In this document: piece by piece, positions 37,773 to 46,240 of the stretch | Numbering within the stretch: position 1 is the stretch's first letter | Layout of the letters: every line of letters starts with the position of its first letter | Source of the DNA: Lentzea sp. NBRC 102530 | GTDB taxonomy: Bacteria > Actinomycetota > Actinomycetes > Mycobacteriales > Pseudonocardiaceae | Assembly: GCF_030269365.1 (NCBI RefSeq) | Contig: NZ_BSTF01000009.1 | Location: 186,001 to 250,000, forward strand | Length of the DNA stretch: 64,000 bases | Direction: 5' to 3' | Position numbers and translations under genes: made by a program | The notes under the pieces: model-generated | What the model was told of the DNA's origin: nothing | The model's database searches: none | Seen by the model: the letters and a program-made list of their open reading frames with translations, nothing else

Positions 37773-38081
37773 ATGGAAGCGGTGTCCTTTGAACTCGCGG
37801 CGCCAATCGCCGCAGCCGCCGTGGTGGCGAGCGTCCCTGTGTGGATGTTGGTTGTCGCTCTTCGGGGCGCGAAGCCAACCGAGCGCCCAGCCATCATTCG
37901 CGCGTTGACGGGATTCGTCCGTGCGAACCGGCGCGTGTTACCTATCCGTCAACGCGGGACAGGTTCGTCTCGTAGTGCACTCGACCAGGCCGGGGCTCCC
38001 AGCGTTCGGGCTCGCCCTCGACCTGGTAGACGCGGCCGTCGTACTCGACGCGCTCGCGCGCGGCGATCGGCTCGGCGGTGA
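37773..38081 (+). CDS. Small membrane protein on the opposite strand (possible moron)
   Basis: The first about 55 residues read like a real small membrane protein: MEAVSFELAAPIAAAAVVAS with a helix to about residue 30, then LRGAKPTERPAIIRALTGFV, a pattern common in actinomycete and mobile-element proteins. The last 45 codons run antisense to the head-closure gene and are low complexity. The real gene might end earlier after a frameshift. No clear ribosome site. Opposite to all neighbouring late genes. Confidence 0.4.
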   Translation: MEAVSFELAAPIAAAAVVASVPVWMLVVALRGAKPTERPAIIRALTGFVRANRRVLPIRQRGTGSSRSALDQAGAPSVRARPRPGRRGRRTRRARARRSARR

Positions 38082-38271
38082 ACAGCCACCACGTGCCGGT
38101 GACGGCCTGGCGGCCGGGCTCGTTCTCGGTGTTGCTGGTGCGGGGTTGCAGCATCCCGTCCACGGCGCGACGGGAGGCCGCGGGGCCGTAGTCGAGGCGG
38201 GGAACGGGGTTGTCGTACTCGTCGGGAAGTTCAGCCGGGGTGACGATCGTCAGCCGGTGTGGCAGGTACAG
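37942..38271 (-). CDS. Head closure/head-tail connector protein, unusual start
   Basis: About 109 residues: LYLPHRLTIVTPAELPDEYD up to HYETNLSRVDG, the pattern of small head-completion proteins. The first ATG (38163) would remove the conserved-looking N-terminus. The frame upstream contains no ATG, GTG or TTG, but a CTG at 38271 follows GAGGAGG by 9 bases. I take CTG as the probable start. It overlaps the end of the upstream connector gene by 41 bases. Confidence 0.65.
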   Translation of the reverse strand: MYLPHRLTIVTPAELPDEYDNPVPRLDYGPAASRRAVDGMLQPRTSNTENEPGRQAVTGTWWLFTAEPIAARERVEYDGRVYQVEGEPERWEPRPGRVHYETNLSRVDG

Positions 38272-38758
38272 GCGGCGGCACCTCCTCGGCGTACTCGGTG
38301 TCCTCGACGAACCGCCACGGCATCGGCTCCCCCGCCCGGCCGTCCGCGTACACGACGGGGACGGTGTCGGGCAGGTCGGCGTGGTCGCCTGCGGTGTAGG
38401 GCATCCGGGTAGAGCGCAGGCCCGAGCGGCGCGCGAGACGGCGCAGGATCTTCCGTTCCACCTCGGTGAGGTAGACGGCGATGTCGTCGTCGTTGCGGCG
38501 CGTGCCGTACTGGCCGATCTGCTCGGAGGCGTAGCCCTCGGGGTTGCGCACGGACCGCCAGGCCGCTTCGCACACGATCGTCACGACGACCGGGGGCACC
38601 GGAACGAGCAGCGCGGCCGGGACCTCGACGCGGACCAGGCCCGAGGCGTCCGCGAGCTTCGCGGCGGCCCTGGTCTCGGCCGGGGTCCCGATGATCGGCT
38701 GGTGGACTCGGGCCTGGAGGTCGTTCAGGGTCGCGAGCGCAGCGGCCGGGGCGGTCAC
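38231..38758 (-). CDS. Head-tail connector (gp6-like) protein
   Basis: A 175-residue protein right after the capsid gene, in the connector slot. It begins with a helical segment (LATLNDLQARVHQPI). The region VTIVCEAAWRSVRNPEGYASEQIGQYG is typical of actinophage connector/head-tail adaptor proteins. The GTG at 38758 overlaps the capsid stop. Confidence 0.72.
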   Translation of the reverse strand: MTAPAAALATLNDLQARVHQPIIGTPAETRAAAKLADASGLVRVEVPAALLVPVPPVVVTIVCEAAWRSVRNPEGYASEQIGQYGTRRNDDDIAVYLTEVERKILRRLARRSGLRSTRMPYTAGDHADLPDTVPVVYADGRAGEPMPWRFVEDTEYAEEVPPPVPATPADDRHPG

Positions 38759-39651
38759 GAACCTGCGGCGGTGGTCAGCCGGACGGCACGCTTGACGGCG
38801 TTCTCGTCCTTCGTGGTCTCGGCACCGGCCAGAGTGGACACAACGGAGCGGTCCTGCTGGAAACCGGGGTCGTAGTCACGGATAAGACGCAGCGCAAACC
38901 CGTTGTAGGTGATGCTCTCGCCGAACGTCGCACCGGCCGGGACGTCGAGGGACCTCGTCACGAGCGGGAAAGCGGTGCGGTGGTAGGCGACGGCGGAACC
39001 GTCCGCGAGGTAGTTCGTCGGAATGACGGTGAAGCCGTACATCCGGCCGATGATCGCTTCCCGCAACGCGGCCGGGGAACCGGAAGCGTCCACGGGGATC
39101 AGCTTGTTGCGGGGGTCGTTGAGCAACATGGCCTCGACCTCGGCACTGACCGCGAAGAACCGATCCTCGATCGGGACGCCTGCCTTGTTCAGGCGCTTGC
39201 GGGCCTCGATCAGCATCGTGTGAACGTCGGTGCCGTCCGCCTTGAGCGCGAGCGAGGACGTGAGCGCGTTCATCTGCGCGGCCACGAGGGACTCGACTCC
39301 GCGCGCGACGCTCTTCGCCTGCGGGGTGGCGATCTGCGACGTGAAGTCCCGGACGTTCAACGTCAGTTGCTCGTCGGGGAGGTTGATTCCCTTGTACAGG
39401 TAAGTGTTCAGCTTGACGTCAACGCCGACTTCCTTCACGTCGTCGACGACGATCGGCTGACCGGCCGCGCGGTTGAACGTGCGCGCCTCACCGACCACGG
39501 TGTCGGTCCGCACGGTGACGGTGTCACCCTGCTTGCCGGAGAACGAGCTTTCCGCGTCGCGCCAGGCGGTCGCGGCCAGCACGGTCTGGTTCTCCAGTGC
39601 CGCGATGGCGGCGGAGGCGATCTGCTTCGGGGTAAGGAACTGGTTCGGAAT
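38755..39651 (-). CDS. Major capsid protein, P22-coat-like, apparent ATT start
   Basis: A 298-residue capsid protein of the P22-coat/actinophage type, with WRDAESSFSGKQGDTVTVRT and the C-terminal region SITYNGFALRLIRDYDPGFQ. The first standard start is a GTG at 39582, but the family N-terminus (PNQFLTPKQIASAAIAALEN) lies upstream in frame. It begins exactly after an ATT at 39651, 8 bases downstream of AAGGAG. No ATG, GTG or TTG is available in that segment. Confidence 0.8.
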   Translation of the reverse strand: MPNQFLTPKQIASAAIAALENQTVLAATAWRDAESSFSGKQGDTVTVRTDTVVGEARTFNRAAGQPIVVDDVKEVGVDVKLNTYLYKGINLPDEQLTLNVRDFTSQIATPQAKSVARGVESLVAAQMNALTSSLALKADGTDVHTMLIEARKRLNKAGVPIEDRFFAVSAEVEAMLLNDPRNKLIPVDASGSPAALREAIIGRMYGFTVIPTNYLADGSAVAYHRTAFPLVTRSLDVPAGATFGESITYNGFALRLIRDYDPGFQQDRSVVSTLAGAETTKDENAVKRAVRLTTAAGS

Positions 39652-39680
39652 GGGCGTGTCTCCTTAGGACAGCAACGCTC

Positions 39681-40202
39681 TTAGGGCGTGGTGGGCTTGC
39701 CGAACACCAACCGCGCGATCGCGGCCGGGTCGTCGTCGGTGCTCTCAGCGGGCGGGGCAGCCGACGCGGGACGCAGCGCCTCGACCGGTCGGCGACCGGG
39801 CGGCAGTGGCGCGGCGGGCGCAGAGGCCGGCGCGGAGCCGGGCGGGGTGGCGGCCTGAGTGGCGGGGCCGACGCGGGTCGCCGCGAGCAGCTCGGCGAGC
39901 GCGGTCGCGTCGGCGGTCAGCTCGGACTCGTCGCCGCCGCGCAGGCGCTCGGCGAACGTGTCGTCCAGCCCGGCCGCGCGGGTCACCCGCAGGCGGGTCA
40001 GCAGGTCCTCGGCGGACGCGGCGCGCTGTTCCAGCTCGGGCACGCGGGCGGCGAGCGCCTGCGCGTCGGCGAGCTGGGCGCGCAGCGCCGCGCCGGGGTC
40101 CTCGGCGGGCGGCTGGGCCGGGGCGGCGGGCGGTGCGGGCTGCTGCTCGACGGCCGGGGGCTGCTCGGCGGTGCCGGGCGCGGCGGGGTCGGGTGCGGTC
40201 AC
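39681..40202 (-). CDS. Scaffolding protein
   Basis: A 173-residue protein, rich in Ala, Pro and Glu/Gln at its N-terminus, with a central coiled coil (about 45-75), a helical segment and a Pro-rich tail. It is placed directly before the capsid gene. GTG at 40202 follows AGGAGG by 6 bases. Composition, coil and position are those of a capsid scaffold. Confidence 0.75.
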   Translation of the reverse strand: MTAPDPAAPGTAEQPPAVEQQPAPPAAPAQPPAEDPGAALRAQLADAQALAARVPELEQRAASAEDLLTRLRVTRAAGLDDTFAERLRGGDESELTADATALAELLAATRVGPATQAATPPGSAPASAPAAPLPPGRRPVEALRPASAAPPAESTDDDPAAIARLVFGKPTTP

Positions 40203-40353
40203 GACGGACCTCCTCAGGTCACGGAGTGGCAGGTGGGAACGCCACCGGGAATTGGTGGCGTGCGAGGGGAAGCCGCGGAACCGGGTGCGCGGCGGATCGA
40301 TAGGCCGGCGAGCAGCTCGGCCGCGCGGCGCGACGGCAGGCCGCGGAGCCGGG

Positions 40354-41145
40354 TCAGGTGGCGCGCAACTGCGCTTCGTGCGCACGACGGAAGGCGTTGC
40401 GGGCCTCTTTGCCGGACAGGCCGTTCTCTACGACCACCGACTCCCACAGGTCCGCGAAGCGCTGCGAAGAGGCGGGGAGGTCGGTGGCGACGTCGTAGAC
40501 GGGCTCCGCTGTGCAGCCGCATCCGTCGTGGTAGTCGTCGGGCTTGCCGCCGCGCATCGTCGTGGAGCCGGATGTGCTGCTGCTGTAGATGGGTCCGCGA
40601 GACGCCAACATCGCGCAGAACGCGCACGGCTTCGGTCCCGTGACGCGCTGGTAGCCCAGCGCGAGCCGGTCGGCGTTGATCGCCTGGTCCAGTGCGCCAC
40701 GGCCGCCGCCTGCAGCGTGTCGCAGCGCCGCAGCGGCAACGCCCGGACCTGCGCGTTCGGCGGCGTCGCTCGGGTCGAGCCCAGCAGCGCTCAAGCGTTT
40801 GACCGTGCTCGGGCCGGTCACGAGCAACGAAACCTCGGCGGCGTCGCGCCACGGGTTCTCGAGTATTTCCGTCACGGGCGGCACGCGTTGGCCGCCGAGA
40901 TCGGGACCGAGCTCGGCGCGGCGGAACTCAGTGAAGTAGTCCAGCGCGAGGCGCTCGGACTTCGAGCGGTGACGGCCGATGAGGTCCAGGACCCGTTGCG
41001 CCCAGGTCGGCCGGGTGGCGTCGAGCCGGTACGGGTCGAGCAACCGCCACAGGCCGAGCACGTCGCGTACCAGGGCGACGCTGACGCGGGCCTGGGCGCG
41101 GCGGTGCTCGGCGGTGAGCCGGGTCCCCTCGGCGGTGAGCGCCAA
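40354..41145 (-). CDS. Phage head morphogenesis (MuF/SPP1 gp7-like) protein
   Basis: A 263-residue protein after the portal gene. The C-terminal half contains RVTGPKPCAFCAMLASRGPIY and DDYHDGCGCTAEPVY, the CxxC and HxxCxC-like pattern of actinophage MuF-type capsid maturation proteins. TTG at 41145 follows GGAGG by 7 bases. A 150-base gap before the scaffold gene holds no gene. Confidence 0.82.
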   Translation of the reverse strand: MALTAEGTRLTAEHRRAQARVSVALVRDVLGLWRLLDPYRLDATRPTWAQRVLDLIGRHRSKSERLALDYFTEFRRAELGPDLGGQRVPPVTEILENPWRDAAEVSLLVTGPSTVKRLSAAGLDPSDAAERAGPGVAAAALRHAAGGGRGALDQAINADRLALGYQRVTGPKPCAFCAMLASRGPIYSSSTSGSTTMRGGKPDDYHDGCGCTAEPVYDVATDLPASSQRFADLWESVVVENGLSGKEARNAFRRAHEAQLRAT

Positions 41146-41165
41146 CGCGTCACCTCCGAGCAGGC

Positions 41166-42485
41166 TCAGGAACCGAACGCGTCTTGACGGCCGAGCACGT
41201 CGGCCAGCAGGGCGTGACCGTCGACAGCCGCAGGCATGGACGACCAGCGCGCAACGTCGGTGTCGGTGACGCCGGGCAGGCGGTCCCACGTCGCGCGGGC
41301 CGGGACGCCCAGCATGGTGACCGCCTTGCCCCAGGCGTCGACCACGGACGCGAGCGAGCGGGACTGTGTGTTGCGCCAGCGGACTTGGGCGCTGGTGTCG
41401 TTCCATCCGGCTAGGTCGCCGTCGAGCAGGCAGCACAGCCGAAGGACCTGTTCCCAGGACTCCCCGTAGGACGTGCGGCGTTCGCCTACTCGGCGCTGTA
41501 GTCCGTCCTCGGCGGCGTCGAGCGCGTCGGCCGCGAGGTTGGTCAGGTTCGCGAGCAGGGTGTGAGGCGGGGTCTGGGTGATCGCGGCCAGGTGCCGCAA
41601 CACCTGTTCGAGGACCTCCACGTACCCGTTGAGCGGGGTGGCGTCGAAGCTTCCGAACCGGGTTTCCGGGCTGTCGGAGTGCAACAGCCGGTCCGGCCCG
41701 ATCGGTGGCTCTTCGCCCTCTTCCAGTTCCAGGCCCGCCGCCCAGCGCTGACGATGCGCGCCGTTCTGGCTCGCCATCATCAGCAGGAACGTCTGGAAGT
41801 TCACGCGGTCCTGGACGTCGAGGATCGGGGCCACGACTCCGGGCACTTCGCCGTCTAGGTCGTCCTCGTCGAGGAACCGCACGACCGGGCAGACTCCCGC
41901 GCCGTGCGTGCGGTGCTCGACATAGGACAGAGCCCCGTCCTCGTCTGGTGCGAGGAAGTAGACGGCCTGGTCGTCGTACAGCCGGTACAGCGTCCGTACC
42001 CCGGCCGGGGTGAACGAGCGGGCTTTCTGCACCGCGTAGACGGGCCACTCGTCGGCGTCGTCGTCGTAGTAGGCGCTCATGTCCCGAGGCGAGTGGCCCC
42101 GGATCACCGGCGACGGATCACCGGGAAGGACCGTGGCGAACGCCCGGCCGTACTTCAGCGTGGCGCGGTGGACACCGGCCTGGCGGCGCGCCATGCGGTT
42201 GCTCGTCCAGTGGCGCCACCCGGCCGAATCGCCGGCAGTGGCGTCCGTGGCGCGGTATCCGTCCACGAACAGGTTCTGTGCCATGAGCTGCAACAGCAGC
42301 GAGCACCAGTTGGTCCGGGACTTGCGCAGCATCCACAGGTAGTGGGCTTTGGCCTTGCGTGGCGCGAAGGGGAGATCGTGGTCTCCCTTGACGTACCGGT
42401 TGATCTTGTCGTTGCGGGCCTGGTCAGGCCAGCGGCCGATCAGGCGTTGCGCCACATCCGCGGCCTCGGTGCGCGACAGCGCCAC
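41166..42485 (-). CDS. Portal protein (SPP1 gp6-like)
   Basis: A 439-residue protein in the portal slot after the large terminase. Segments RRQAGVHRATLKYGRAFATV, PVVRFLDEDDLDGEVPGVVAPI and LAAITQTPPHTLLANLTNLAADAL match SPP1-type portals. It forms the dodecameric ring for DNA packaging. GTG at 42485 has a G-rich ribosome site; an earlier start at 42500 is possible. Confidence 0.9.
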   Translation of the reverse strand: MALSRTEAADVAQRLIGRWPDQARNDKINRYVKGDHDLPFAPRKAKAHYLWMLRKSRTNWCSLLLQLMAQNLFVDGYRATDATAGDSAGWRHWTSNRMARRQAGVHRATLKYGRAFATVLPGDPSPVIRGHSPRDMSAYYDDDADEWPVYAVQKARSFTPAGVRTLYRLYDDQAVYFLAPDEDGALSYVEHRTHGAGVCPVVRFLDEDDLDGEVPGVVAPILDVQDRVNFQTFLLMMASQNGAHRQRWAAGLELEEGEEPPIGPDRLLHSDSPETRFGSFDATPLNGYVEVLEQVLRHLAAITQTPPHTLLANLTNLAADALDAAEDGLQRRVGERRTSYGESWEQVLRLCCLLDGDLAGWNDTSAQVRWRNTQSRSLASVVDAWGKAVTMLGVPARATWDRLPGVTDTDVARWSSMPAAVDGHALLADVLGRQDAFGS

Positions 42486-42516
42486 CGTCCACCCCCTCAC
42501 GGTTGTTGTTGGGGCG

Positions 42517-44196
42517 TCAGGTGAAGACGCGGAGTTTGCCGCCGCGCTTGCGCTGTCGCTTCGCCCAGGCCGGGGACGCGAGCACCAGGCGGCGGATGTG
42601 CCGGGCGATGATCAGGCAGACGGCAAGGTCGATCTTGTGCGGGGACTCCCGCGACTCCTTCGAAATGCCTACGCCGTATCGGTTTGGTGACCGGCGCGCG
42701 TTGAGAACGTGCCGCCGCAGCCTCAGATCTCCGTCATGGGTCAGGGTGCGGTCGCGTATGTCGATCAACGCGCGGCCGGTGGCTTGTGTGGTGTCCTGGA
42801 TTCGGCCGCGCATGTCGTAGGCGACGGCGTGCCGGTTGCGTCCGGTGCTGGCCTCGACCAGGAGATCGTCTCCGAACTCCAGCGCCCAGCCGTCCACGTA
42901 GGACTCGAACTCGCGGACGTCGGCGAAGAAGCCGACGACCTCGAAGCGCTCGAACGCCGAGCGCACCGCGAGGTCTGCCGCGTCGCGGTCGACTTCCCAG
43001 CCCTGTTCGGCCGGAAGGTCCTCGGGGCGTTCCTGGACGTGCAGGACACCGGCGTGTCCGTCCGACATGCGCACGGCGACAAGGCCTGTGGCGTCGTCGC
43101 TCTTGGAGCCGTCGAACATCATCACGATGGCGTCGCCGTCGTCGAGGGGCGGGACGTTCTCGTCGTGGCAGCCGTCCCACTCGGGCACGGTCGCCCAGGC
43201 GGTAGCGGCGGTCCCGGCCAGGTTGAAGAAGTACCGTTTGGACTCTTCGGTGTCCTTCGCCAGGTCCCAGAACTCGTTCTCGACGATGCCGGGCAGATCC
43301 ATCCAGGCGGCGGCCGGGCCGTAGACCTCGGTCAGGGCGGCGACCATCGCGTCCAGGTCGGTGAGGTCGACCTCGGCCGGGGCGTGCCGGTGGTCCCACA
43401 GCAGCCGGGACGCGCGCGTGCGTCCTTCGCGAATCGCGTTGGCCTGCTTGTGGACCGTCTCCAGCGTGGAGTCCTGGCCGCCCTGGTACATCGTGGACGT
43501 GAGCAGCCCCCACGGCTCCGCCGCCTTGCGCTTGCGAAGGTTGCGGTCCACGGTCTTGAACATCCTGCGCAGCTCTGGCGTGATGTAGAGGTGCGGCTCG
43601 TCATAGATGGCAAGGGATTCCTTGCCGCCGTCCTTGGCCGAGCTGCTCGCCGTCGAGGGGATGATCTCGCCGCCCTCGGGCAGCAAGATCCGGGTCAGCC
43701 CGGCCGCGCCGCGCGGAAGATCCTCACCGAGCGGCCCCTCCGCCAGGTTGAAGTGGATGACGTCGAACGTGTTGCCCGTCTGCGACTCTTCCGTTGCCAG
43801 GCAACGAATGTAGGGGTAGGTGATCGGGCGTCCCATCGGTTCGCCCGGAGCGTAGGTGTAGACGAAGTCACGCCAGACGAACGTCTCCCCGCCTTGCGCC
43901 CACCCTGCGAACCGGGCGGGGCCGCGCGCCTCGAACAAGCCGACGAAACCGGCCAGCTCGCTTTTCGCGCGGCCCTTCGCGCGCACCAGGGCGGCACGGG
44001 AGTAGAGGCGGCGTCCCTGCCGGTTCAGCGCGTAGGCGTCGGTGATGAACCCCGCGAACTCGTCGTCCAGCTCGACCGGGTCACCCTGGACGTCACCAGG
44101 ACCGTGTACCGCCCAGTGTTCGATCCACGCGGAGGCCAGCCACCCGAGCGAGCGTGTCCGGTCGTGGTCGGGGGCGCGGACAAGCTCACGGGGCAC
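42517..44196 (-). CDS. terL: Terminase large subunit
   Basis: A 559-residue packaging motor. The N-terminal ATPase has the deviant Walker A RAKGRAKSE and Walker B LAIYDEPH. The C-terminal nuclease begins IVMMFDGSKSDDATG with its first metal-binding Asp and has further acidic residues in FFADVREFE and KIDLAVCL. Overlaps the small subunit gene by 11 bases. Confidence 0.95.
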   Translation of the reverse strand: MPRELVRAPDHDRTRSLGWLASAWIEHWAVHGPGDVQGDPVELDDEFAGFITDAYALNRQGRRLYSRAALVRAKGRAKSELAGFVGLFEARGPARFAGWAQGGETFVWRDFVYTYAPGEPMGRPITYPYIRCLATEESQTGNTFDVIHFNLAEGPLGEDLPRGAAGLTRILLPEGGEIIPSTASSSAKDGGKESLAIYDEPHLYITPELRRMFKTVDRNLRKRKAAEPWGLLTSTMYQGGQDSTLETVHKQANAIREGRTRASRLLWDHRHAPAEVDLTDLDAMVAALTEVYGPAAAWMDLPGIVENEFWDLAKDTEESKRYFFNLAGTAATAWATVPEWDGCHDENVPPLDDGDAIVMMFDGSKSDDATGLVAVRMSDGHAGVLHVQERPEDLPAEQGWEVDRDAADLAVRSAFERFEVVGFFADVREFESYVDGWALEFGDDLLVEASTGRNRHAVAYDMRGRIQDTTQATGRALIDIRDRTLTHDGDLRLRRHVLNARRSPNRYGVGISKESRESPHKIDLAVCLIIARHIRRLVLASPAWAKRQRKRGGKLRVFT

Positions 44197-44626
44197 CGGA
44201 CAGCCTCTTGCGGCGGTCGTCCAGACGAGCCACGCCGGCCGGATCGGCCGCGGAAGTGGCGGAGTCGTCCTGCGGCTCGACGTAGCGGATGCGGAGCTTG
44301 AGGCGGTCCTCGTGCGTCAGGCCGAGCTTGGCCGAGCGCAACCGAAGCTCGGCCGCACGGTTCAGCTCGCCGCGCCAGAACTCCTCCACAAGGCGGGCGG
44401 TCTCCACGGCGAACCGCCAGTCTGTCTCTGTCCACAACCGGCAGTGCGGCATCCGGCGCACCGCATCCCACCACGCCCGTGTCTCGACGTGCCAGCGCTG
44501 ACGGCCGCGCGACGGCAGATCAGGTGACCGCCCTGTGAAGGGCGTGTTCTCAACGGTGGTCCAGTCGTAGGCCTTGGCGTTGCGGTTGCGCGGGTTCTCG
44601 CTCGGCGGGCGGCCGGTGATCGCCAC
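44186..44626 (-). CDS. terS: Terminase small subunit (P27-like)
   Basis: A 146-residue protein before terL. It has an N-terminal GRPPSENPRNRN segment typical of P27-type small terminases, then helical DNA-recognition and oligomerisation regions (WDAVRRMPHCRLWTETDWRF). The GTG at 44626 is 5 bases from GGAGG and is preferred over the GTG two codons earlier. An HNH gene lies three genes upstream, the arrangement of cos-packaging phages. Confidence 0.85.
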   Translation of the reverse strand: MAITGRPPSENPRNRNAKAYDWTTVENTPFTGRSPDLPSRGRQRWHVETRAWWDAVRRMPHCRLWTETDWRFAVETARLVEEFWRGELNRAAELRLRSAKLGLTHEDRLKLRIRYVEPQDDSATSAADPAGVARLDDRRKRLSGAP

Positions 44627-44656
44627 GGCCACCTCCCGAGCGCGTCACGCGCACGC

Positions 44657-45301
44657 TCAGGCGATGCGCTTCGGGTAGGGCTGGTGCATCCGGCGCAGCG
44701 CCCGCCGCGTGGTCTTGTTCAGCGGCAGGATGTACCGGTGTTTCACCGGAAGGTTGCGCATCCGGTACGCGTCCGGGTCGAGTGTGCGGCGCACGTAGTC
44801 CAGGCTCGTCTCGTCCGCACGCTTGCGGGAGCGGGCGAAGTTGGACAGCGTGCGCCCGTGGGTCTTCACGCCCTGCACGAGGTAGTAGGCGTCCGAGCTG
44901 CCACGCGCGCCGGTGTAGAGCCAGTTCGCGGCCTGGTAGACGCCGCCGTGGTGACCTTGCGCGGTGTCGGCGTAGGACACGATCAGGCGTAGGCCGGGGC
45001 ACGCGGCGCGGAGTTGGCGCAGGCTCGCGGCGATCATCTGCGTGACCGGGGCGGCGTGCTCGGTGAGCGCGATCCGCACCAGCTCGACGCACTCGGTTTG
45101 CCCGAGCGCGAACGGGCTCGACATGTGGTTGTTCGCGCCCCGGCCGAAGACGATCGCGCCCACGAAGACGCCGTTCTCCCAGACACCGAAACAGGCGATC
45201 TTGCCGTTGGGCAGGGTGCCCGAGTAGTGCCAGCGCTGCGCCGCGTACTTCGCGGCGGCACGCGTGCACGGGGCCACCAGGAGGTCAGTCGTGCTGATCA
45301 C
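44657..45301 (-). CDS. Mom-like DNA adenine modification protein
   Basis: A 214-residue protein with strong resemblance to phage Mom proteins: AAKYAAQRWHYSG, FGVWENGVFVGAIVFGRGAN, ELVRIALTEH, RLIVSYADTAQGHHGGVYQAANWLYTG and a C-terminal KHRYILPLNKTTRRAL. Mom of phage Mu adds a carbamoylmethyl group to adenine N6 and blocks host restriction. The fold is acyltransferase-like. The start is uncertain: GTG at 45301 abuts its ribosome site, while an ACG at 45292 has ideal spacing. It overlaps the 49-residue gene upstream. Confidence 0.82.
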   Translation of the reverse strand: MISTTDLLVAPCTRAAAKYAAQRWHYSGTLPNGKIACFGVWENGVFVGAIVFGRGANNHMSSPFALGQTECVELVRIALTEHAAPVTQMIAASLRQLRAACPGLRLIVSYADTAQGHHGGVYQAANWLYTGARGSSDAYYLVQGVKTHGRTLSNFARSRKRADETSLDYVRRTLDPDAYRMRNLPVKHRYILPLNKTTRRALRRMHQPYPKRIA

Positions 45302-45434
45302 CTCCTCCGGCCGGGTCGACTCGCTTGCGCCTGCGCGGCGGGGACAGCAGGTCGAGACGCGGGATCTCGGTGACGGGGTTGAAGTCGATCAGCTCGACCT
45401 CGGCGGCGTCGGCCGGGTCGTGGGCAGGCTTCAA
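45285..45434 (-). CDS. 49-residue phage protein coupled to the Mom-like gene
   Basis: TTG at 45434 follows AGGAGG by 6 bases and opens a frame reading LKPAHDPADAAEVELIDFNP, VTEIPRLDLL and an Arg/Lys-rich end. Its stop overlaps the Mom-like gene start. In phage Mu, mom is coupled to the upstream com gene; this small protein is in the same place but lacks Com's zinc finger. Confidence 0.6.
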   Translation of the reverse strand: MKPAHDPADAAEVELIDFNPVTEIPRLDLLSPPRRRKRVDPAGGGDQHD

Positions 45435-45658
45435 CGGCGGCCTCCTGTAGGCGGTCGTGGCGGAGCGCCACGCCGCACCGTGGAAAGGCCGGCGTGACGG
45501 GGAGGTGGCGCGGCGCGAGGAAGTGCCGGCGCGGTGGCGCTGGGTAACGCCGCGGAGCTGCTGCGCCGCGCGGCGAAATCGCCCGAGTTTCGTACAGATC
45601 GCGAGGTGCTATGACGTACCGGTGCCGCCGCGGAAGCGGCGGGGGTCACCCCCCACCC
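45435..45658. other. 224-base stretch without a confident gene
   Basis: No frame has both a plausible start and a protein-like composition on the late-operon strand. A short plus-strand frame ending VALGNAAELLRRAAKSPEFR at 45614 looks protein-like but lacks context. This gap near terS could include packaging or promoter sequences. Confidence 0.4.
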
Positions 45659-45871
45659 CTAGCCGCGTGGCGCAGGCCGGGCACGCCGCGAGGGCTTTTC
45701 CGCAGGCTGAGCGCCCTTCTGTGGGACTGTCGGTGCGGTCTTGCCCTGGTCGGCAGGGTCGGCCGGTTCGGCGAACCCAGCGTTGATCAGAGCCTCCGCG
45801 CCCTGCTGGTCGTGCTCGAACACGGCACCGATGGCACGGCCACCCAGCGCGGCGAGCAGGCGGATTCGCAC
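45659..45871 (-). CDS. Small phage protein, 70 residues
   Basis: Starts MRIRLLAALGGRAIGAVFEHDQQGAEALINAGFAEP, a pattern typical of small phage structural or assembly proteins (beta hairpin then helix ending AGFAE), with a Lys/Arg/Pro-rich tail. GTG at 45871 follows AAAGGTGA by 6 bases. Function unknown. Confidence 0.65.
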   Translation of the reverse strand: MRIRLLAALGGRAIGAVFEHDQQGAEALINAGFAEPADPADQGKTAPTVPQKGAQPAEKPSRRARPAPRG

Positions 45872-45877
45872 GGGCTG

Positions 45878-46165
45878 TCACCTTTCGATCAGGCCGGGAT
45901 GCGGCGCAGGCAGACGGGACGCGGAAGCACGACGGGCGGCGGCGGCCCGCCCTCCCTCACTCGCGCTCTTCGTGCGGTGACAGGGGACGCAGATCCCTTG
46001 CAGGTTGCTGTCCGCGTGGTCGTCGCCCGGTTCGATGTGATCGACCTCGGCGGACAGCCGGAGTCCGCACACGCGGCATAGCGGGTCTCGGCGCAGAATG
46101 CGCGCCCGGATTCGGGGCCAGTCGGCAGGCAGACGGGCGGAGCGAGTACTACCGGTCCAGGGCAC
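45878..46165 (-). CDS. HNH endonuclease
   Basis: A 95-residue nuclease with CRVCG, the catalytic VDHIEPGDDH, NLQGICVPCHRTKS: the four structural cysteines and the HNH motif are all present. Small HNH proteins near terminase genes are needed for cos cleavage in many siphoviruses. Start GTG at 46165. Confidence 0.9.
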   Translation of the reverse strand: MPWTGSTRSARLPADWPRIRARILRRDPLCRVCGLRLSAEVDHIEPGDDHADSNLQGICVPCHRTKSASEGGRAAAARRASASRLPAPHPGLIER

Positions 46166-46240
46166 GCGTGGTGCCCCCTCAACGCCTTGTAGGCGCGTGA
46201 GGACACGCGGGCCGGAGCAGGGGGAAGGGTGCAGACGCGG

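Noticed and set aside
39582-39584. GTG at 39582 as the capsid start
   Set aside because: It would remove the family N-terminus and has no ribosome site.
45457-45786. Plus-strand frame upstream of the Mom-like gene
   Set aside because: Arg/Pro-rich, overlaps the 70-residue gene and has no plausible start context.
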